A DNA stretch of 5,725 bases from assembly GCA_002339745.1 (NCBI GenBank), contig DDKP01000083.1:3603-9327 (forward strand), written 5' to 3'. Below the pieces are notes generated by a model. It did no database searches. It was not told the DNA's origin and saw only the letters and a program-made list of their open reading frames with translations. A program made the position numbers and the translations under genes. Positions 1-5,595 of the stretch are shown here, in pieces. This stretch comes from Firmicutes bacterium UBA2595 (GTDB taxonomy: Bacteria > Bacillota > Thermincolia > Thermincolales > UBA2595). Numbering within the stretch: position 1 is the first letter of the stretch; every line of letters begins with the position of its first letter.

Positions 1-8
1 TGCTGTCG

Positions 9-941
9 ATGAATGTCGCTGGTCGGGAAGAAAATGAAAAAAAGATAATGATCATTGAAGATAACTGCCTGACATTAAACCAGATCGCTGACTTCCTTTC
101 TGAAAGGGGTTACAAGGTTGTACCTTGCAAGTATTGCGAGGAGGCTAAAGAACTATTAAACGAAGTTCTCCCTGATCTGATAATCCTTGACATTATAATG
201 CCAGACATGGATGGTCATGACTTCTGCAGGTGGATAAGGTCCAACTCCCGGCTAAAAATGATTCCGATTATTTTTTTAACCGCTAGGGACAGCATTGAAG
301 ACAAAATTACCGGATTGAAAATAGGCGGGGATGACTATATTACCAAACCCTTTTCTATGGATGAACTGCTGGCCAGGATAGAGGTTATTCTGCAAAGAAT
401 GGATAGTTTCCACGAACTCTCCATGCGTGATGAACTGACCAACTCATTTAACAGGAGGTATTTCAAGGAACGCCTTCAGGAAGAAATACACCGGGTTAAG
501 CGAACCGGAAGGCCGTTTTCCATAATTATTGCAGACATCGATTACTTCAAGAAAATCAATGATGCATACGGACACTGTGTAGGTGACTTTGTGCTGGTTC
601 AGTTGGTCCGTTTCCTGCAGAATCACCTGAGGAGGACGGACCTGGTGGCCAGGCTGGGCGGGGAGGAATTTGTCCTCCTTCTTCCTGATACCAGTTCGGG
701 CAAGGCCTTTTTACTGATGGAGCGAATTAGAAAAGTTCTGGCGGAAACCCATTTTCAATATAACGACAATGATACCGTTGCAGATATTACCTTAACTGTC
801 AGCGCCGGGATCGCCTGCTGCCCTGAACACGCGGAAGATGCCGAAAGCCTGATGACGTTAGCCGACCGGGCCCTATACAGCGCCAAGACTGCTGGAAGGA
901 ACACAATAAAAATATCTATTGCAGCGCAAAAGCATACTTAA
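9..941 (+). CDS. Response regulator with diguanylate cyclase output (REC-GGDEF)
   Basis: Predicted cytoplasmic two-component response regulator that makes the second messenger cyclic di-GMP from two GTP when phosphorylated. Residues about 11-128 form a receiver domain: acidic pair E17/D18, phosphoacceptor D61 in the LDIIMPDMDG stretch, T91 and K113 (TKPF). Residues about 138-303 form a GGDEF domain with metal-binding D176, the active-site motif GGEEF at 217-221, and an intact inhibitory I-site RxxD (R208-D211) exactly five residues before it, so product feedback inhibition is expected. All key residues are present, so the enzyme should be active. The architecture resembles PleD or WspR but has only one receiver. 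No transmembrane segment is seen. The ATG at 9 sits at the window edge, so its ribosome binding site cannot be judged and the true start could lie upstream; M14 is an alternative. No cognate histidine kinase is visible. The 3' end runs directly into a lactate racemase remnant. Confidence 0.93.
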   Translation: MNVAGREENEKKIMIIEDNCLTLNQIADFLSERGYKVVPCKYCEEAKELLNEVLPDLIILDIIMPDMDGHDFCRWIRSNSRLKMIPIIFLTARDSIEDKITGLKIGGDDYITKPFSMDELLARIEVILQRMDSFHELSMRDELTNSFNRRYFKERLQEEIHRVKRTGRPFSIIIADIDYFKKINDAYGHCVGDFVLVQLVRFLQNHLRRTDLVARLGGEEFVLLLPDTSSGKAFLLMERIRKVLAETHFQYNDNDTVADITLTVSAGIACCPEHAEDAESLMTLADRALYSAKTAGRNTIKISIAAQKHT

Positions 942-1440
942 GGAATTCATTTTTGCCGGTTGCTCTGCGGCACGGCGGATGTTTGGGATAAAAACACGAC
1001 AGAAGGCGGAGATTGTCATAATGTCTCCCGGTGGGTCGCCCAGGGACGACACAGTTTACCAGGCCCAAAAGTCCGTTAATAATGCCTTGAAAGCAGTAGT
1101 TGAAGGAGGTATTATTGTTGTAGCGGCAAAATGTCCCGAAGGGCTCGGCGATCCCGAGTTCCAACAGTGGCTGAACCTGGCTTCCCGACCGGAGGACCTG
1201 GAAGAAATGGCCCGCCGGGAGTTCATCCTGGGCGGTCATAAAGCGGCCCAGGTATCCGTGGCTGTAAAAAAGGCCAGTATCTTCTGGGTATCCGAAATGA
1301 ATCCCGAAAAAGTGCGAAACCTGTTTTTTGAACCGTTCAGTTCCCTTCAGGAAGCCGTAGATTCCGCGCTGAGCGCCAGGGGGCGTGAGGCCGGGATTCT
1401 TGTCATGCCCTGGGCTGGATTGACCGTGCCCTGGGAATAA
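919..1440 (+). pseudogene. Lactate racemase LarA remnant: C-terminal domain only
   Basis: The 173-codon frame resembles the last third of nickel-dependent lactate racemase (LarA, DUF2088 family). Recognisable blocks are SPGG (36-39), YQAQK (47-51), EGLGDPEF (74-81), LGGHKAA (104-110), PFSSLQEA (139-146) and VMPWAG (162-167). Full LarA proteins are about 420 residues. Everything N-terminal is missing, including the domain whose lysine and histidines hold the nickel-pincer cofactor, so racemase activity is not expected. The only early starts are TTG at 919, inside the end of the preceding gene and without a Shine-Dalgarno sequence, and ATG at 979 with a weak one. LarA-like sequence begins almost immediately after the TAA of the diguanylate cyclase gene (939-941), which suggests a deletion or rearrangement joined the two. 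The frame has no internal stop, so it may be recent, or may be a stand-alone LarA C-terminal-domain protein translated by coupling. I favour a remnant. Confidence 0.66.
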
Positions 1441-1447
1441 TTGTCCC

Positions 1448-1455
1448 AGGGGAGG
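1448..1455 (+). promoter_or_regulatory. Ribosome binding site of the DUF4911-type gene
   Basis: AGGGGAGG lies seven bases before the ATG at 1463. It fixes the start of the small gene and contrasts with the lack of any such site before the LarA remnant. Confidence 0.75.
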
Positions 1456-1462
1456 ATGGAAA

Positions 1463-1726
1463 ATGGTTAGGCGATATCGGGGTGACGGGTGTGTCAGCAG
1501 GTTCCTCAAGAATATAAACGACCCATCAACATGTATCAGAGTTCGGATGAAACCTCACCAGGTCCATTTTTTTACCAAGATCATGGAGGCATACTGCCAC
1601 CTGGTCTTCATTTCACCTGTCAATGCCAGAGAGGGAATTGTTGCTTTATACGCTACTCCTGATAATATGCCCGAGGTTCGCAAGATCCTGGCCAATTTTC
1701 CCTATCCTGTAGAGATAATGGATTAG
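1463..1726 (+). CDS. Small DUF4911-type protein of unknown function
   Basis: An 87-residue soluble protein. Residues about 24-81 fit the pattern I associate with the DUF4911 family of anaerobic Firmicutes and deltaproteobacteria: a basic first strand (CIRVRMKP), an amphipathic helix ending in KIMEAY, a strand (LVFISPVN), an REGIVALYATP strand, and a C-terminal helix (MPEVRKILANF). This suggests a compact alpha/beta fold like small ACT-like domains. The family has no established function. The ATG at 1463 is supported by AGGGGAGG at 1448-1455 with a 7-base spacer. The gene lies 22 bases after the LarA remnant on the same strand, so the two were probably one operon before the larA part was lost. 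There is no signal peptide or membrane segment. The family assignment is from memory of the pattern and is moderately sure; that the gene is real is well supported. Confidence 0.75.
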   Translation: MVRRYRGDGCVSRFLKNINDPSTCIRVRMKPHQVHFFTKIMEAYCHLVFISPVNAREGIVALYATPDNMPEVRKILANFPYPVEIMD

Positions 1727-1768
1727 CCACAACCGTTTGAAGCTGTTGATAGAACTATGATAAATAAC

Positions 1769-1988
1769 AAGAGGGGCTAACTACCATCTCGGTGTTTTCA
1801 GAGTTCTTTCGTCGATGAAACTAACCTAATCACTGGTGAAGCCTTGGGTTTTACCGCCGAAGGCGCCGTCCGTGGCGCCTCGGCGTTCAGCCCTCCGTGG
1901 TTTCGCCCTGCGGTTTCACCAGTGAATCCGGTAATTTTCATAACGACGAGAACTCAATGAAAAACCTCGAAGGCGGTTAGCCCCTCTT
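1769..1988. repeat. Long imperfect inverted repeat (structured RNA or MITE-like element)
   Basis: About 220 bases fold onto themselves almost end to end. The base is a perfect 13-bp stem: AAGAGGGGCTAAC (1769-1781) with GTTAGCCCCTCTT (1976-1988). Moving inward, GAGTTCT (1801-1807) pairs with 1949-1955, CGTCG (1810-1814) with 1944-1948, ATGAAA (1815-1820) with 1936-1941, and TCACTGGTGAA (1830-1840) perfectly with 1915-1925. The apex is a GC-rich hairpin: CGCCGAAGGCGCC (1855-1867) against GGCGCCTCGGCG (1874-1885), with one bulge and loop GTCCGT. The 3' arm has an extra segment with two similar copies of CCCTSCG...GGTTTC (about 1891-1916). On the + strand it ends in T5 (1987-1991), as an intrinsic terminator would. 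No open frame explains it. It could be a non-coding RNA, a large terminator for the DUF4911-type gene, or a MITE-like repeat. I see no convincing target-site duplication at its ends, and its function is unknown. Confidence 0.8.
1855..1885. other. GC-rich apical hairpin within the long inverted repeat
   Basis: A stem of 12 pairs with a single bulged A: CGCCGAAGGCGCC, loop GTCCGT (1868-1873), GGCGCCTCGGCG. It is the most stable local fold of the element and probably nucleates it. Because it is nearly symmetric, the sequence gives no preferred strand. Confidence 0.75.
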
Positions 1989-1991
1989 TTT

Positions 1992-2139
1992 GACAATTGT
2001 CCACCAACAGGTTCAAGAGGTTGTCCGGTCCGCCGGCAAAAAAGGTTTGGAAAATTGGTCAGGAAAAGAGAAATTTATTGTCCCTGCCTGAATATATTTT
2101 TATTGATGTTATTTATAAATAAATTAAGGGGGCATTGAA
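1992..2139 (+). other. Upstream region of the ybaB-family gene, no clear promoter boxes
   Basis: This stretch holds a perfect 10-bp palindrome GACAATTGTC (1992-2001), which forms part of TTGACA (1990-1995), and then an AT-rich tract (about 2091-2127) just before the gene. A promoter for the downstream pair should lie here, but no TATAAT-like box sits 16-18 bases after TTGACA, and the AT-rich tract has no good -35 partner. I therefore assign no specific promoter. No coding potential is seen. Confidence 0.4.
2126..2132 (+). promoter_or_regulatory. Ribosome binding site setting the TTG start of the ybaB-family gene
   Basis: AAGGGGG lies seven bases before TTG at 2140. No in-frame ATG or GTG is nearby, so this site is what decides the unusual start codon. 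Confidence 0.7.
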
Positions 2140-2466
2140 TTGCTTGAGGGACAATTAGGCAAACTTTTGCAGCAGGCCCAGAAACTCCAGGAAGACATGA
2201 TGAGAGTCCGTGACCAACTGAAAAATATGCGTGTTGAGGCAGATGTGGATGCCGGCTCTGTCAAGGTGATTGCCAACGGCAGGCAGGAGATTATTGATAT
2301 TATTCTTGATCCAGGCATTATACACCCGGCCAATTCCAGGGTAATCCAGGAGCTTTTGGTAAGCGCAGTCAATAAAGCAATTGAAAAATCAAAAAAACTG
2401 GCTACTCAGGAGATGAATAAGGTAACAGGCGGGCTCAACATCCCTAATATCCCCGGGTTATTTTAA
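2140..2466 (+). CDS. YbaB/EbfC-family nucleoid-associated protein
   Basis: A 108-residue protein of the YbaB/EbfC family, whose members are small dimeric DNA-binding proteins associated with the nucleoid. The match covers the full length. An N-terminal amphipathic helix begins GKLLQQAQKLQEDM (residues 7-20), followed by the family core VEADVDAGSVKVIANGRQEIIDI, then a helix with VIQELLVSAVNKAIEKSKKL. The tail is Gly/Pro/Asn-rich and ends IPGLF, as in many family members. Length is typical. The TTG start at 2140 is chosen because of the AAGGGGG site. In most Firmicutes ybaB lies between dnaX and recR; neither is here. The next gene, 36 bases downstream, is an unrecognised protein. The copy may be a paralogue of the usual dnaX-linked one, or the locus may have been rearranged. 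I leave the symbol blank because orthology cannot be decided from this window. Confidence 0.93.
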   Translation: MLEGQLGKLLQQAQKLQEDMMRVRDQLKNMRVEADVDAGSVKVIANGRQEIIDIILDPGIIHPANSRVIQELLVSAVNKAIEKSKKLATQEMNKVTGGLNIPNIPGLF

Positions 2467-2486
2467 TGGCCCGGGGAAATTCCGAA

Positions 2487-2495
2487 AAAAGGAGG
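2487..2495 (+). promoter_or_regulatory. Ribosome binding site setting the TTG start at 2503
   Basis: AAAAGGAGG is a near-perfect Shine-Dalgarno sequence seven bases before TTG at 2503. It argues strongly that the unrecognised 184-residue gene is translated. Confidence 0.8.
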
Positions 2496-2502
2496 TTGTG
2501 GT

Positions 2503-3057
2503 TTGAACGAACTGACAACATTATTTGCGCCGAAGGACAGGGAAAAAGACCTGCTTGACAGGGTTTTAAGCCTGTTGGACCGCCAGACTGACCATAAGCT
2601 CAGTCCTAATATGCTGTTGGGTTATCTCGGTATGTTTAATGTATTGAGCATAATGAGCGTGGTTCATGGTAACCTGGACTCCGGTATCAAAGAGGTATCT
2701 GCCCAGTCAGATGGTGATGAAAATCGGTCCGGACAATCGGCCGCCGATGCTTTATCAGGCATGATGAACCCTCAAGGCGCCGGCCAGCTTGACCTGATGG
2801 GACTGTTGAGCAGCATTGCGGCCCAGAAGAAGATAAACCCCAGTCTGCTGTTGAGCCTCTTCAACATGCTCAACAGCCAGATGCGCCCCGCAGCTGCTCC
2901 AAAAGAAAGTCAGACTTCCCCGGAAGACGGGGCAGGTGAAAACAAGGCCTACCAGGACACGACGGCCTATGAAAAGGAAGAAAAAAAAACTGCTGAAAAC
3001 AAACCTGAACCTGAACTCAAGTACGAACGGACAAGAGGAGCAGGTCAGCGCGTTTAA
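2503..3057 (+). CDS. Unrecognised 184-residue protein with a repeated KxxPxLL motif and a disordered tail
   Basis: I do not recognise a family. Residues 1-54 are helical and rich in Leu and Met. Residues 55-95 are a polar Ser/Gly/Asp/Gln-rich linker. Residues 96-127 are again helical. From about 128 to the end it is charged and low in complexity (Pro, Glu, Lys, Ala), probably disordered, with a basic last segment. The two helical parts share a motif: KLSPNMLLGYLGMFN (32-46) and KINPSLLLSLFNMLN (110-124), so a short module seems duplicated. No signal peptide, convincing membrane span or catalytic motif is seen. The TTG start at 2503 is supported by AAAAGGAGG (2487-2495) with a 7-base spacer, a near-ideal site. 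It follows the YbaB-family gene by 36 bases and ends before a strong terminator, so the two genes form one transcription unit and may work together. The codons look ordinary for the window. Confidence 0.8.
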   Translation: MNELTTLFAPKDREKDLLDRVLSLLDRQTDHKLSPNMLLGYLGMFNVLSIMSVVHGNLDSGIKEVSAQSDGDENRSGQSAADALSGMMNPQGAGQLDLMGLLSSIAAQKKINPSLLLSLFNMLNSQMRPAAAPKESQTSPEDGAGENKAYQDTTAYEKEEKKTAENKPEPELKYERTRGAGQRV

Positions 3058-3099
3058 ACTTCCGCTGATAATTCTTATAATCTGTTTTCTCCTGAGTAT

Positions 3100-3131
3100 C
3101 TGATGATAAAGACATCATCAGTCTTTTTTTT
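3100..3131 (+). terminator. Intrinsic terminator after the ybaB-family unit
   Basis: A perfect 8-bp stem CTGATGAT (3100-3107) / ATCATCAG (3114-3121) with loop AAAGAC, followed by TC and then eight T (3124-3131). It lies 43 bases after the stop codon of the unrecognised gene and should close that transcription unit. Confidence 0.88.
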
Positions 3132-3187
3132 GAATGAGACCTGTAGGAAAACTCGATTTTATGTCGAATAGAATATCATACTTTATT

Positions 3188-3211
3188 AAGAGGCAGGGAC
3201 CCCTGCCTTTT
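3188..3211 (+). other. Leader hairpin before the hydrogenase-like regulator gene
   Basis: AGGCAGG (3191-3197) pairs with CCTGCCT (3202-3208) around the loop GACC; flanking AAG and TTT extend the stem to about 10 pairs including one G-T. Four T follow from 3208 to 3211. It lies 57 bases before the start codon of the regulator gene. It could be a second, weaker terminator for the upstream unit or an attenuator or mRNA-stability element in the regulator's leader. The transcription start is unknown, so these cannot be separated. Confidence 0.6.
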
Positions 3212-3267
3212 GTGTTAAGACTGTGACGGAAAACCCGTGAAAAACTCTATGGTTGGGGTGTTAAGGA

Positions 3268-5463
3268 ATGAGCGTAGTAACCACAATTAAAGAAAAGTGC
3301 CAGACTTGCTATTCCTGTGTCCGTAACTGCCCGGCCAAGGCCATTAAGGTCGAGGAAGGCCAGGCCAAGATCGTGGAAGAACGGTGTATCAGCTGCGGCA
3401 ACTGTGTACGGGTTTGTGCACAGAAGGCCAAGGTAATTGATACGCTTGACCTGGACAACGCGAGGGTTTTTCTGAAAACTCAGCCGACCGTAGGCATGCT
3501 GGCCCCTTCTTTCCCGGCGGCGTTTTCAGAGATAGAGGCCCAGGAACTGTTTGACGCTCTTCGGAAGCTCGGTTTTATTGATGTGGAAGAGGTAACTACC
3601 GGGATACAACTAACTGTCCCGAAGTACAAACAATACCTCAATGAAACCTGGGGAACGGTGATTGCCAGTTACTGCCCGGCGGTTGTCGGCCTGATCGAAC
3701 GACACTATCCCGGTCTCCTCCCAATGCTGGCTCCCATTGATTCCGCTGTTATGGCTACTGCCAAATATGTCCGCAGGAAGCATAAAGAAGCCCGGGTCGT
3801 ATTTATCGGCCCCTGTGTGGCCAAAAAAGAAGAGGCCCGCAATGATGAGCGGAAGCTGGTTGACGCGGTTATTACGTTCCGAGAACTTAAGATCCTGTTG
3901 GAGGAAGATGGCATCAAATTAAAGCCCAAAAAGGGGAGTATTCAGGCAACCGAACAATTCCTTCCCCGGGAATTCCCGGTTTCCGGAGGGCTGCTGAAGA
4001 ATCTCGGCCTCGAGGAGGAGCTGGTTCCCGAATTGTCCATCGTGGAGGGAAAAGATGACTGTGTCGAAGTTATCCAAAACCTGGACCAGGGGAAGATTGC
4101 TCCCAGGTTTCTTGATATCCTCTTCTGCAAGGGGTGTGTTGACGGCCCTGACATTGACACGGACGTTGACTTCTTCACCCGCAAGGAAGTGGTTCTCCAG
4201 TATGCCCGCCAGGGCAGGTCAAAGCCCGTAAAAAAACTCCCCAGCCTGGACTTAAGCCGCGGGTATACGGACCGCTCGGTGTCTCTGCCTATACCTACTG
4301 AGTCGGAAATTAAAGAAATACTTAAGCATACCTATAAGACCAAACCGGAGGACGAGCTAAACTGCGGGGCCTGTGGTTACAACACCTGCCGGGAGAAAGC
4401 GGTTGCCGTGTATCAGGGCCTGGCTGAAATCGATATGTGTCTTCCCTATCTGTTGAACAAATCCCGCGGGGAAATCGAGTACTACCGTGACCGGCTGAAC
4501 CTGCCAAGGGCCAGCAAGTATATCCTGGACGCCATCATAGGGGAAAGCCCGGTTATCCAGTCACTGAAAAACGTTCTTCAAAAAGCGGCGGCCGGCGATT
4601 CCACTGTTTTAATACAGGGTGAAAGCGGTGTCGGAAAAGAAATTGTGGCCCAGGCTATCCACAATATCAGTTCCAGAAGTAAAAAACCTTTTGTAGCCAT
4701 CAACTGCGCAGCTCTCCCGGAACTGCTTCTGGAATCCGAGCTCTTCGGGTACGAGGAAGGGGCATTTACCGGCGCCCGCAAAGGGGGTAAACCCGGAAAA
4801 TTTGAACTGGCAGACGGTGGGACTTTATTGCTGGATGAAATCGGAGACCTGCCGCTGTCCATGCAGGCGAAACTGCTACGGGTCCTGCAGGAGAGAGAAT
4901 TTGAGAGAGTAGGCGGCACCCAGGTCATAAAATTTGACGTAAGGGTTATCGCTGCTACCAATAAAGACCTGCGCACTTTGACTACGGAAGGGAAGTTCCG
5001 TATTGATTTGTTCTACCGCCTGAATGTCCTGCCTCTGTATGTGCCTCCTCTCAGGGAAAGAAAACAGGACATCCCCCTACTGATAGGGTATTTCATTGAG
5101 AAGATATCAAGGGAGAAGAAAATTTCTCCTAAGATTATTTCAGATGAAACCATGAGCCTGCTGCTGAAATACTCCTGGCCGGGAAATGTAAGAGAACTGG
5201 AGAACATTATTGAACGGGCCCTGTTCCTGGCCGAGGGCAACGTGGTCCGCCCGGAAACACTGCCGCCTCATATCCAGGCCCTGGGTCGCACTGGCTCGGT
5301 TCCGGAACTTAAACCCATGAAGGACGTAGTCCGGGAAACGGAACGCCAGTTGATTACAGAAGCCCTCCACAAGGCCAGGAACAACAAGGTTGCCGCTGCC
5401 AGGCTGCTGGGCATTACCAGGGTTACGCTGTACCAGAAAATGAGGGAATATAACCTTATTTAG
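3268..5463 (+). CDS. Sigma-54 activator fused to an [FeFe]-hydrogenase-like Fe-S sensor
   Basis: A 731-residue cytoplasmic enhancer-binding protein with a redox or H2 sensor at its N-terminus. Residues 1-55 hold two [4Fe-4S] ferredoxin motifs (C11/14/17/21 and C40/43/46/50). Residues about 70-315 are an [FeFe]-hydrogenase large-subunit-like domain with candidate H-cluster cysteines C136 (SYCP), C183 (GPCVAKKEE), C287 and C290 (CKGC). Residues 345-395 are a PF04060-type Fe-S domain (C366, C369, C374, C391). After a short helical linker comes a complete AAA+ domain (about 420-665): Walker A GESGVGKE (451-458), GAFTGA (498-503), Walker B LLLDE (520-524), arginine-finger candidates R578 and R584, and WPGNVRELEN (637-646). 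A Fis-type helix-turn-helix fills 695-731. GAFTGA is intact, so sigma-54 contact is expected. The altered hydrogenase motifs suggest sensing rather than H2 turnover. ATG 3268 is preceded by GGGGTG at 3255-3260 (7-base spacer). A sigma-54 promoter lies just downstream. Confidence 0.93.
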   Translation: MSVVTTIKEKCQTCYSCVRNCPAKAIKVEEGQAKIVEERCISCGNCVRVCAQKAKVIDTLDLDNARVFLKTQPTVGMLAPSFPAAFSEIEAQELFDALRKLGFIDVEEVTTGIQLTVPKYKQYLNETWGTVIASYCPAVVGLIERHYPGLLPMLAPIDSAVMATAKYVRRKHKEARVVFIGPCVAKKEEARNDERKLVDAVITFRELKILLEEDGIKLKPKKGSIQATEQFLPREFPVSGGLLKNLGLEEELVPELSIVEGKDDCVEVIQNLDQGKIAPRFLDILFCKGCVDGPDIDTDVDFFTRKEVVLQYARQGRSKPVKKLPSLDLSRGYTDRSVSLPIPTESEIKEILKHTYKTKPEDELNCGACGYNTCREKAVAVYQGLAEIDMCLPYLLNKSRGEIEYYRDRLNLPRASKYILDAIIGESPVIQSLKNVLQKAAAGDSTVLIQGESGVGKEIVAQAIHNISSRSKKPFVAINCAALPELLLESELFGYEEGAFTGARKGGKPGKFELADGGTLLLDEIGDLPLSMQAKLLRVLQEREFERVGGTQVIKFDVRVIAATNKDLRTLTTEGKFRIDLFYRLNVLPLYVPPLRERKQDIPLLIGYFIEKISREKKISPKIISDETMSLLLKYSWPGNVRELENIIERALFLAEGNVVRPETLPPHIQALGRTGSVPELKPMKDVVRETERQLITEALHKARNNKVAAARLLGITRVTLYQKMREYNLI

Positions 5464-5484
5464 AAATAATGGAAAAACTATAGC

Positions 5485-5502
5485 TGTAAGTTTTCGTTTA
5501 CA
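5485..5502. promoter_or_regulatory. Candidate activator site 0 (palindrome)
   Basis: TGTAAGTTTTCGTTTACA has perfect 5-bp ends, TGTAA and TTACA. Its reverse complement aligns with site 1 with one extra base. It is centred about 142 bases before the predicted sigma-54 start and abuts site 1. I infer it to be an upstream activating site for the adjacent enhancer-binding protein. Confidence 0.55.
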
Positions 5503-5520
5503 TGTAAAGAAAATATACAA
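5503..5520 (+). promoter_or_regulatory. Candidate activator site 1 (direct repeat copy A)
   Basis: TGTAAAGAAAATATACAA is a TGTA-N9-TACA palindrome. It matches the copy at 5563-5580 in 16 of 18 positions, exactly 60 bases away. Centred near -125 from the predicted start, it is in the usual range for sigma-54 enhancer sites. Which protein binds is inferred from proximity. Confidence 0.65.
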
Positions 5521-5524
5521 CAAT

Positions 5525-5542
5525 TATAGACGTAGTATACAG
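5525..5542 (+). promoter_or_regulatory. Candidate activator site 2 (degenerate copy)
   Basis: The right half GTATACAG is identical to the copy at 5563-5580, and overall 12 of 18 positions match; the left half is poor. It starts 22 bases after site 1, about two helical turns, so it could be a weak cooperative half-site. Confidence 0.4.
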
Positions 5543-5562
5543 TCAAACTGATTGCGAAGTAG

Positions 5563-5580
5563 TGTAAAGAAAGTATACAG
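5563..5580 (+). promoter_or_regulatory. Candidate activator site 3 (direct repeat copy B)
   Basis: TGTAAAGAAAGTATACAG is a TGTA-N9-TACA palindrome and a near-identical copy of site 1. Centred near -65, it is the site closest to the sigma-54 promoter. Confidence 0.65.
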
Positions 5581-5595
5581 ATTGATGGTAAATTA

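Noticed and set aside
916..1509. A 197-codon open frame on the minus strand
   Set aside because: It lies opposite the LarA-like frame and the start of the next gene, its translation is rich in His, Pro and Gly with no recognisable domain, and it has no clear ribosome binding site. The plus-strand frame has clear family similarity.
1769..1988. Signal recognition particle RNA, often near dnaX-ybaB in Firmicutes
   Set aside because: The conserved domain IV sequence (GTCCGGAAGG-type with AGCAGCC) is absent, so the long hairpin is not this RNA.
1769..1995. A MITE with target-site duplication
   Set aside because: The terminal inverted repeats are good, but I find no convincing matching direct repeat flanking them. 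A mobile origin therefore remains only a possibility.
1990..2018. Sigma-A promoter starting with TTGACA at 1990-1995
   Set aside because: At 16-18 bases downstream only TCAAGA-like sequence is found, a poor -10 box.
3142..3153. TGTAGGAAAACT as an autoregulatory site for the hydrogenase-like activator
   Set aside because: Only the left half resembles the downstream palindromes and there is no TACA partner, so autoregulation is not supported.
3177..3185. CATACTTTA as a sporulation sigma-K type -10 box (CATANNNTA)
   Set aside because: The match is short and no suitable -35 element is present at the right distance; chance is likely in AT-rich sequence.
4578..5523. Several minus-strand frames across the AAA+ region
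   Set aside because: They are antisense to a complete sigma-54 activator domain; their Ser/Arg-rich or unpatterned translations match no family.
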